NCBI GenBank assembly: GCA_910589385.1
Contig: CAJUTU010000039.1
Span: 1-30,971 of the forward strand
DNA from: an uncultured Lachnospiraceae bacterium
GTDB taxonomy: Bacteria; Bacillota; Clostridia; Lachnospirales; Lachnospiraceae
Reading direction: 5' to 3'
DNA: 30,971 nt
Made by a program: the position numbers and the translations under genes
In this document: positions 25,355 through 30,971 of the stretch, piece after piece
Layout: each line of letters starts with the position of its first letter
Position numbering within the stretch: position 1 is the first letter of the stretch
The notes under the pieces: generated by a model
Told to the model about the DNA's origin: nothing
Seen by the model: only the letters and a program-made list of their open reading frames with translations
The model's database searches: none

Positions 25355-25867
25355 CTAAGGCTCTATTTCGTCAAACAGCTCATCAAATGTTATTTTAATA
25401 TTAGGAAAATGGATTAATTTCAAGTTTTCCTTATTTTCTTCTGTAACGGTTTCCCATAAATAGTATTGAGGGATACCATCCTGATAGTCTAATTCATAGA
25501 TTTCAATCCGCTTCTTTCTCCAATCTACTATCCAATATTCTTCAATTTCCTGCTGCCTATACAATTCCATTTTTTCACCGCGGTCGTATTGTTCCGTCGA
25601 CGGACTCAAAACCTCCATCACAAAACGAGGGATTCCCACGAAATTACTTCCTCTTTTCTTTTTTGTCTGACAATTAATAGAGGCATCAGGAATGACCGTT
25701 TTTTCTTCTCCATCCTCTGTCATCCATTTATATTGCACATTATCAGAATACACAAAACAAGTACTATTCTTTAACTGGCTGCGTATCGCCGCTATAAAAT
25801 TAACAATCACTGCTGAATGAGCCGGTGAAGAGCCTGCCATATCCAAAATCTGTAAATTTAAATCCAT
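25355..25867 (-). CDS. Uma2-family putative nuclease (PD-(D/E)XK fold)
   Basis: 170-aa member of the Uma2 family, a restriction-endonuclease-fold group mostly of unknown role and abundant in cyanobacteria. Family blocks are VIPDASINC (the acidic residue), FVMEVLSPSTEQYDRGEKME (Glu of E-x-L), YRQQEIEEYWIVDWRKKRIE, and IKITFDELFDEIEP. The core D...ExL pattern and the following Lys appear complete, so it may be active. The ribosome site AAGGAGGG precedes the ATG. It lies between divIB and ftsZ, genes normally adjacent or nearly so, so it looks like an insertion; base composition is slightly more AT-rich than its neighbours. Confidence 0.88.
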   Translation of the reverse strand: MDLNLQILDMAGSSPAHSAVIVNFIAAIRSQLKNSTCFVYSDNVQYKWMTEDGEEKTVIPDASINCQTKKKRGSNFVGIPRFVMEVLSPSTEQYDRGEKMELYRQQEIEEYWIVDWRKKRIEIYELDYQDGIPQYYLWETVTEENKENLKLIHFPNIKITFDELFDEIEP

Positions 25868-25911
25868 GTCTCTATTCCCTCCTTCGCAGATGGCCCAGCG
25901 TTACTTATCGT

Positions 25912-27186
25912 TCACTCCGCCCCATCTTCCCCTTCATCCTGCCCTTCCGGCTGCGCGCCATCTTCTCCTCCGTCCTCTCCTTCTGGCTGAGCGCCGGCAC
26001 CGGCCTCGGACGGAGCCTCAGCAGTATCCGGCACAAAACGGATGGAGCTTCCAGAGACATCATAATTTTCCAGATGCAGAACCCCTGTCTGTCCGGCATA
26101 CATCTCTGTCAGCTTTTCCAAGATTGGCGGAACCTGGGCCAGCCTGTCCGCAAATTTCCCGTTCCCAATCTGAACCCGGACGCCGCCAAAATGCAGGGTC
26201 AGATCTGTTCCCTCATTGCTGATCTTATCCGGGGTAAGGCTCTGCTTTTCCAGTAATGGTATCAGTTCCTTAATCTCTTCATAAACCTGTCCTTCTTCCT
26301 CCGGCAGCGCCTCGCCCAGGGCAATCTCTTCCTCGTTGACTTCCATCCCTTCAATATAAGGCACTCCCTCAATTACGGAATCTGTGACCAGGGCGGCTTT
26401 TCCCTGCTGGTCAAAATACAAAAACTTTCCCGCATAATCTATCCTGCCGCTGAACGTCTTTTCCTTCACCTGCACCGTGACCGTTCTTAAGTCCTTAAGC
26501 CCTACTTTTGCCTCTTCCACTGCGGGAAGCTGCTCCACATCATTTTGATTATATTTCCACAATAAATACAGCGTATTATCCGAATACGGATCCTGTTTCA
26601 GCCATTCTATGATTTCCTCTTCTGAACAATACTGATTCCCGGCCACCACAATCTGCTCCACCTCAAATAACACGATCACCAGATATCCCAGACCGGCCAG
26701 TATGACAATCCCACACAGCAGTCCTATCAGGAATTTCCGCCCGGACCTCTTCCTTTTCGGCTTTTTCCCCCGCTTTGCCGGAGCCGTCTGCATGTCCGCC
26801 CTCTGCGGCCCCCTGGACTTGGCATGCCCATTGGCCGCCTCATCCCGGCGGGCCTCTCTGCTATTCCTTCCGGATCGTGTATTTTGGATTCTTTGGCCGT
26901 TCTTTCCAGATTTCACCTTTCCGGCTTTCTCTCCATTCCGACCGTTTTTTCCGCTTTTCTCACTTCCTGTCCTCCGGCTGTTTTGACCGCTTTTCCCGTT
27001 TTTTACACTTCCGCCTCCCTGGTCGTTCTGGATTCTGTCCGCATTCCCTGATTTCCGGTTATTCTGGATAATATCTACACTTTCCAGCTTCCAGTCAGGC
27101 GATTCTTCTATATCCATCCTCTGGTCAGAGGGCGTGTCCGTGATGATCCGTTTCGTCCCTCCTTCCAGACGTTCTGTCTCCGCCAT
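25912..27186 (-). CDS. divIB: Cell division protein DivIB/FtsQ, with long low-complexity extensions
   Basis: Single-pass membrane protein of the divisome. Residues 1-150 are a disordered basic region with repeated NGK/SGK-type units. A membrane helix spans ~152-173 (FLIGLLCGIVILAGLGYLV). A POTRA domain begins at VEQIVVAGNQYCSEEEIIEW, followed by the FtsQ/DivIB beta domain (GVRVQIGNGKFADRLAQVPP). The C-terminal ~35 residues are a Glu/Gly/Asp-rich tail (EGEDGGEDGAQPEGQDEGED). Typical DivIB is ~260 aa, so this 424-aa form is extended at both ends. Ribosome site AGGAGG at good spacing. A promoter and a possible 11-codon leader ORF lie upstream. Confidence 0.9.
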   Translation of the reverse strand: MAETERLEGGTKRIITDTPSDQRMDIEESPDWKLESVDIIQNNRKSGNADRIQNDQGGGSVKNGKSGQNSRRTGSEKSGKNGRNGEKAGKVKSGKNGQRIQNTRSGRNSREARRDEAANGHAKSRGPQRADMQTAPAKRGKKPKRKRSGRKFLIGLLCGIVILAGLGYLVIVLFEVEQIVVAGNQYCSEEEIIEWLKQDPYSDNTLYLLWKYNQNDVEQLPAVEEAKVGLKDLRTVTVQVKEKTFSGRIDYAGKFLYFDQQGKAALVTDSVIEGVPYIEGMEVNEEEIALGEALPEEEGQVYEEIKELIPLLEKQSLTPDKISNEGTDLTLHFGGVRVQIGNGKFADRLAQVPPILEKLTEMYAGQTGVLHLENYDVSGSSIRFVPDTAEAPSEAGAGAQPEGEDGGEDGAQPEGQDEGEDGAE

Positions 27187-27199
27187 AACATTCCTCCTG

Positions 27200-27235
27200 C
27201 TACATCCTGTCCTCCATGTTATTCAAAGATTTCAT
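27200..27235 (-). CDS. Possible 11-aa leader ORF upstream of divIB
   Basis: Reads MKSLNNMEDRM and a stop 13 bases before the divIB start, preceded by GGGAG. It is a short open frame only and may be chance. Confidence 0.2.
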   Translation of the reverse strand: MKSLNNMEDRM

Positions 27236-27308
27236 CAAAATTCTCCCTTAAAACTTCAAAAATCCCCTATCATATATTTTTTTGCACTTCATCGCTTCTG
27301 CCTCTTTT

Positions 27309-27337
27309 ATTGTACCAATATTTATAGAAACCTGCAA
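27309..27337 (-). promoter_or_regulatory. SigA-type promoter for divIB
   Basis: On the minus strand TTGCAG and TACAAT are separated by 17 bases, ~120 bases before the divIB start. Confidence 0.5.
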
Positions 27338-27444
27338 CCACCATATTTTTCTTAGAAACAGTTCAAATTTTATACTTTTATGCGGATTTTAGGTATTCTA
27401 ATTCTCTTTTTACATATACTAATATAAAAAGGGAAATTATATAA

Positions 27445-27804
27445 ATGACAAGGAATAGCCAAGATGATTTATTGATAGCCAGAAACCTACTTATATATTA
27501 TATTGATTTCCTGCAAAACCGAGCCAAACAACAAATTGAAATATTGACCAATGACTTTTCATCTTTACAGCCGTTGGCATTACCAGAAAAATGCAGAGCG
27601 TATATTCATCTCCATGAACAAACTCATTTAGATTCAACAAGTGAATACTTAGGAGTACTTCTGGAAATGAAAAAAAAGATCTCTGATTTTTTTGAAATAT
27701 ATCAAAGACCCTTACCTCTATATTCAAACGAAATGTATCATCAAAACTTGCAAACGCATAAAGCAGAAGTAGAAAAAATATTTAACTTCCTATTCAAAAA
27801 CTAA
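27445..27804 (+). CDS. Hypothetical protein at the island edge (119 aa)
   Basis: No family recognised. The helical-looking protein begins MTRNSQDDLLIARNLLIYYI, contains HLHEQTHLDSTSEYLGVLLE and ends in a Lys/Asn-rich helix FNFLFKN. It has no signal peptide. A weak AAAGGGA precedes the ATG. It is AT-rich, like the island to its right, and opposite in strand to the genes on both sides. It may be cargo of the same transferred segment or an independent small gene. Confidence 0.5.
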   Translation: MTRNSQDDLLIARNLLIYYIDFLQNRAKQQIEILTNDFSSLQPLALPEKCRAYIHLHEQTHLDSTSEYLGVLLEMKKKISDFFEIYQRPLPLYSNEMYHQNLQTHKAEVEKIFNFLFKN

Positions 27805-27918
27805 TTGCTCTGACTTCCCTAAAGCAACCAAAGCTTCAGCCGTTTTCCAGTGAAAAGATGCGCCAGAAAAAGATCCCAATTTTCTATCTGGAAAAGATAA
27901 TATTTCAGATGTAAGCAT
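27790..27918 (-). CDS. Possible 42-aa ORF in frame after the CHAT protease
   Basis: Reads MLTSEILSFPDRKLGSFSGA and continues to VFE and a stop. It is in the same frame as the CHAT gene, six codons after its stop, and has no ribosome site. It may be a remnant C-terminal extension cut off by a stop codon, or chance. It overlaps the 3' end of the convergent 119-aa gene by 15 bases. Confidence 0.2.
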   Translation of the reverse strand: MLTSEILSFPDRKLGSFSGASFHWKTAEALVALGKSEQLVFE

Positions 27919-27936
27919 ATCAATAATATATTTTTT

Positions 27937-28467
27937 TTAAAACAAAACAAATCCTTCTGCAGGCCACTTCTTATTATAGGCATTTATGAAAGCCCTCTCA
28001 AAGGCACTACTATATGTCTTAAATACTATACGTTTAAATTCATTAGAAAACCCTTCATCATAAATAAGATCATCTTGAAATCCCACAAAAAACTCACTCT
28101 GTACTTTTTCACCGACACAATATTCCCCTAATTGATTTGCACTGCGGCAGCAAATAGCAATCACTCTTTTTCCTCTTAATAGTTCAGCATTTTCAAAATC
28201 CAAAAATATGAAACGTTCTTTAGGCAATTCATCTTTATATCTAAATTTTAATATTGAATCATCATCTCCATGTGTAAAAAACAAGATAATATCACTATTT
28301 CTTATCTCATTATGCATTAAGTTATCAATAATAAAATCTTGATGTTCTTTATGGAATATGACATTATTACCCTCTTCTAACAATTCAAAAAATGTAGATT
28401 GATTTAAGAATTGGTATATTTTTTTGCTATCATTATCTTTGTAATTCCAATATATAAAGATATTCAT
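27937..28467 (-). CDS. Compact CHAT/caspase-like (clan CD) protease
   Basis: 176-aa protein whose middle matches the CHAT/caspase pattern. A hydrophobic strand ends in His66-Gly67 (DIILFFTHGDDDS). A second strand ends in the Cys107 motif (KRVIAICCRSANQLGEY), comparable with the CHAT 'C-x-S-A' block. Then comes FVGFQDDLIYDEGFSNEFKR and a helix with SAFERAFINAYNK, matching the CHAT 'GW...AF' ending. These residues predict a Cys-His dyad peptidase. No repeat or sensor domain is attached, so activation must come from partners. Its ATG overlaps the receiver gene's stop by one base (TAATG), so the two are co-translated. The family is a known effector type in prokaryotic conflict systems; no database check was possible. 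Confidence 0.7.
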   Translation of the reverse strand: MNIFIYWNYKDNDSKKIYQFLNQSTFFELLEEGNNVIFHKEHQDFIIDNLMHNEIRNSDIILFFTHGDDDSILKFRYKDELPKERFIFLDFENAELLRGKRVIAICCRSANQLGEYCVGEKVQSEFFVGFQDDLIYDEGFSNEFKRIVFKTYSSAFERAFINAYNKKWPAEGFVLF

Positions 28468-29018
28468 TAGCTATTTTCATCTCCAAACTTCATAAAATAT
28501 GAAATAATTGTAGAATATACTTCTTCACCATATCGATAAATCAAATCTTCTAAACTGACTAATACCGTATCTAAATTGTCAATAGCTCTTTTTATTGTAT
28601 CCACTATTCGTGGTACTTCTCGGTTCGTAATCGCAAAAACATTTAATTCATTTATAATATGGATAAAATCTTCAACAGTAAAATTGAAAGTTTCTTCATC
28701 TTCAAAAACAAAAGAACCTGAATAAAAAATAATTTTTGTCCTATTATTTTTCTCCCTATATTTTTTTATAAGTTCATAGCCATATCTTGACCCATCTGTA
28801 TCTCGAAAATCATAGTCTCCCCCATTTAACGCACAATCAAACATTATAATATCGCATACATAATCATTTAATTTATCAACTTCATCTTGTTTTGATAATA
28901 CTTTATAATTAATTTTATAATTATAATCCAACTCTAACATTAGTCTCACCGCCTTTAATACAGGCTTTACTGTGTCAGGCTGATCATCTACAACGATTAT
29001 CTCAAATTCTTTTTGCAT
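28467..29018 (-). CDS. Receiver-domain protein, stand-alone and partly degenerate
   Basis: 183-aa protein with a CheY-like fold: VVDDQPD gives Asp11-Asp12, IIMFDCALNGG gives the phospho-acceptor Asp61, and KIIFYSGSF gives Ser100 in the Thr/Ser place. The conserved Lys is replaced by Arg133 (NREV). There is no DNA-binding output domain; after ~135 residues only a helical tail (DTIKRAIDNLDTVLVSLEDL) remains. A long insert (DYDFRDTDGSRYGYEL) follows Asp61. GGAGG precedes the ATG by 6 bases. It starts 10 bases after the kinase-like gene and overlaps the CHAT gene. The context suggests a signalling adaptor that controls the protease rather than a transcription factor; this is inference. Confidence 0.75.
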   Translation of the reverse strand: MQKEFEIIVVDDQPDTVKPVLKAVRLMLELDYNYKINYKVLSKQDEVDKLNDYVCDIIMFDCALNGGDYDFRDTDGSRYGYELIKKYREKNNRTKIIFYSGSFVFEDEETFNFTVEDFIHIINELNVFAITNREVPRIVDTIKRAIDNLDTVLVSLEDLIYRYGEEVYSTIISYFMKFGDENS

Positions 29019-29028
29019 ATAAACCTCC

Positions 29029-29620
29029 CTATTTTAAAGGAAAAGATAACACAAAATACGCTCCGCCCAAAGGTCCGTTTTTTATGTACGAAATATCTCC
29101 CCCCTATTCTTTCATATATTGCAAGGAACTAGCCAGTCCTATACCGGTGCCCCCGGTTCTTGAAAAGGTAACATTAAAAATGAAAGGTGCATCACTCTCG
29201 TTAATTCCCATACCGTTATCTCCAAAAAAAACTTTCAGCATGCCGTCAGAATCCTGCATGGACAATACTATTTTTTTGTCTGTAGTTTTGCTTAATGCCT
29301 TTATGGAATTATTCATCAGCAGGTGCTGTACGTTTAAGCGCAGCGACAACCATTCTGGATATTTCATTAACAATTGATTTCGAGGCAATAGTATCTAAAG
29401 ACAGCTGTTTTTTACGCGCTTCAAGCTGTAATAAGTCTATCATTGCATTTAGAGCATCAAGCTTATTCTTCACAGCATGGAACAGGTCATAAAGCATCGC
29501 TTCCGTTCCCACTATTTTCTCCATAACGATCAACCGATTCGATAATTGTTTATTTGCTTTTTCAACTTGCTCAATATTCTTTTCTATGGCATGAAAAGAC
29601 TCTAATGTTTTCCCTATCAC
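29029..29620 (-). pseudogene. Histidine-kinase-like GHKL protein, broken by frameshift and in-frame amber
   Basis: The first frame (GTG 29620) gives a helix and DLFHAVKNKLDALNAMIDLL, with His48 resembling a HisKA H-box. After ~AALKR the protein continues in another frame: an N-box-like LLMNNSIKALSK, DNGMGINESD (G1) and SRTGGTGIGLASSLQYM (G2). In that second frame a TAG follows MKE, after which GGDISYIKNGPLGGAYFVLS continues to the expected C-terminus and stop at 29029-29031. The spacing between H-box and N-box is ~40-50 residues shorter than usual, so a deletion probably accompanies the frame change. The GTG shares its first base with the ATPase stop (TAGTG). It may have been the kinase for the following receiver. 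Confidence 0.72.
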
Positions 29621-30922
29621 TAATTTTTTTGTTCTACAGGTAACGGAATATCATCATATATTTGGGGTATTTCCTTGCGGAATGAAGACAAATCCCTTTT
29701 TATATCATCTACAGTAGTCTCAATGACCTTTCCCTGCTTTTCAGCATCAGATTTAATCCTGTTAAAAATATGCTCTTGCAGAAGTTCTAATACCTTCCAT
29801 ATAAATTCTTTGAATTCAGCAAATTCAACGGCATCCTCGTTTAATCCTCGTTTAATCCCCGCCTATTCGTCGCATCTTTCAAAGAAGGATTATTTTCCTT
29901 GGTTATTTGGGCATATCCCATAATATCCCTTGTCCCCAATGAACGAAAAACTGCTTGGGCATGTTTATTATCAATTCCCAGCCAATCATTCTCCATTTCT
30001 CCATAAGGGAGTATCCTAAAATTATCCCGAAATAGCTTTATATTTCCATATTCTCTGGTGAAAATACCATTTCGTCTGGCAAATGCCCGCTTTGCGGCTG
30101 CATCTAGGTATAATATTTTCACTTCTATTGGGCCGAATGAGGGATTTTTTACTTGCAAAGAATGTGTTTTCTCATAACCCTCATCAAATATCGTATATTC
30201 CAGCAAACCAGAACTTAATAAATTCGCATCTATTCCTGTTGTAGCATATTCAAAAGAATCATTCACTATCTTTTCTTGATAATCATCAAATTTAATAAAA
30301 ATATTAAAATCATTTTTCTCCTGCGCAAAGGGAGAAATCATTTTTTTAACTGTTTCTTCAAATTAGATATATCTGCATTTGTCCAGAAATCACGTAGTTC
30401 TGAAATTTCTAATAAAAGCCCTGTCTTTTTTAATAATTGATTTTTTTCAAGAATACAGTCTACTTCTATGTCCTGCATTTTTTTATTGTGATCATCAAAA
30501 AGATTCCAATCAATGGTCACAGTTGACGTTTCATGTCCTTCTGCCCCAGTTGATATCATCTTTAATTTTGCACCTAATTTATCACATCCAAAACGCCCAA
30601 TACCCTTTTCGCCATTCATAACTCTATGCATGGTATGATTTCCACGGACATAGCGTATTCCAGTTACCCCTTCCTTGCTTGTAGTTCCAATTTCCATCCA
30701 GTTTTCTTTAATTTCATCAAATGACATGCCGCATCCGTTGTCAGAGATGATTATTTTTGAACCAATGCCAGATATGACACTATTCTTTTTATTTCGGCTA
30801 TTGATTTCATCATCTTTTCCTGATGTATTAAAATCAACAAATTTTATACAAACATCTTTCGCAAACGCATCATAAGAATTTTTTATTAATTCAAATACAG
30901 CGATTATATTATTTGTAAGGTG
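29620..30922 (-). pseudogene. Hsp90/MORC-like GHKL ATPase, decayed and cut at the 5' end
   Basis: Large ATP-binding protein. The N-box reads NNIIAVFELIKNSYDAFAKD (30855-30914). G1 is SDNGCGMSFDEIKENWMEIG, followed by GTTSKEG and the lid-like GEKGIGRFGCDKLGAKLKMI. These are hallmarks of the Hsp90/MutL/MORC class rather than of sensor kinases. The middle and C-terminal parts continue in two other frames: after an A7 run at 30341-30347 (LKKQLKK to MISPFAQEKN) and after an 11-bp tandem duplication at 29834-29855 (ATNRRGLNED to AVEFAEFKEF). The last part, DAEKQGKVIETTVDD to VEQKN, ends at TAG 29620-29622. No start codon is seen; the frame is closed at TAA 30923-30925. The ~430 residues visible are most of a ~450-700-aa protein. 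Confidence 0.75.
29834..29855. repeat. 11-bp tandem duplication inside the ATPase gene
   Basis: The unit TCCTCGTTTAA occurs twice head to tail. Removing one copy restores the open frame from RRGLNED into AVEFAEF. Confidence 0.85.
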
Positions 30923-30971
30923 TTAGTTACAAAATGGGTCGATAGACATACTATCCCTATATAATCAATAA
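30919..30971. other. Foreign-looking junction that cuts the ATPase 5' end
   Basis: From ~30919 rightward the sequence (plus strand GGTGTTAGTTACAAAATGGG) no longer continues the ATPase frame. It has the look of an inserted element's end, but its identity cannot be told from ~50 bases. Confidence 0.35.

Noticed and set aside
30338..30350. Programmed -1 frameshift at the A7 run as the sole explanation
   Set aside because: Possible, but the gene also has a duplication-induced shift and a lost 5' end, so simple decay explains all lesions better.

Overview
The window looks like chromosome of an endospore-forming member of the Clostridia, most probably Lachnospiraceae. It carries sigG, sigE and spoIIGA, a DivIB/FtsZ division cluster without ftsA, AGGAGG-type ribosome sites, and several small proteins of a Lachnospiraceae type. 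The placement rests on recognised protein families and gene order, not on a database search. No rRNA, tRNA or CRISPR array was seen.

Layout. (1) 1-3.7 kb: an AT-rich carbohydrate-type ABC import operon (binding protein disrupted at its 5' end, two permeases) ending in a nucleoside hydrolase-like gene. (2) 3.7-6.1 kb: a possible regulator remnant, a large serine recombinase, and directly after its stop codon the C-terminal third of an unrelated NitT/TauT-type binding protein; this looks like the edge of a mobile element. (3) 6.1-10.6 kb: a zinc-ribbon/low-complexity/four-helix membrane protein, a PHP-family phosphoesterase, small unknown proteins and a cytidylate-kinase-like protein. (4) 10.6-17.4 kb: a foldase-like lipoprotein, mfd, pth, a membrane-anchored FMN-bind-like protein, a small acidic protein and a HAD phosphatase. 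(5) 17.5-27.2 kb, all on the minus strand: divIB, a Uma2-type nuclease, ftsZ, spoIIGA, sigE, then a metallo-beta-lactamase/beta-CASP RNase, a Na+/proline symporter, and sigG. FtsZ and DivIB build the septum. SpoIIGA cleaves pro-SigE in the mother cell, and SigG acts later in the forespore. The spoIIGA promoter shows a 21-bp spacer and Spo0A-like boxes, as at the Bacillus spoIIG promoter.

(6) 27.4-30.97 kb: a visibly more AT-rich island with the most interesting content. On the minus strand, tightly packed, are a large Hsp90/MORC-like GHKL ATPase, a second GHKL protein resembling a histidine kinase, a receiver-domain protein with degenerate residues, and a 176-aa stand-alone CHAT/caspase-like (clan CD) protease with a visible His-Gly and C-R-S-A dyad. 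This pairing of two-component-like signalling with a suicide-type protease resembles a conflict or anti-phage system that I do not recognise as a described one. In this strain it appears to be decaying. The ATPase is cut at its 5' end near the window edge and shifted at an A7 run and at an 11-bp tandem duplication. The kinase-like gene has a frame break, a probable internal deletion and an in-frame amber codon. The receiver and CHAT genes remain intact.
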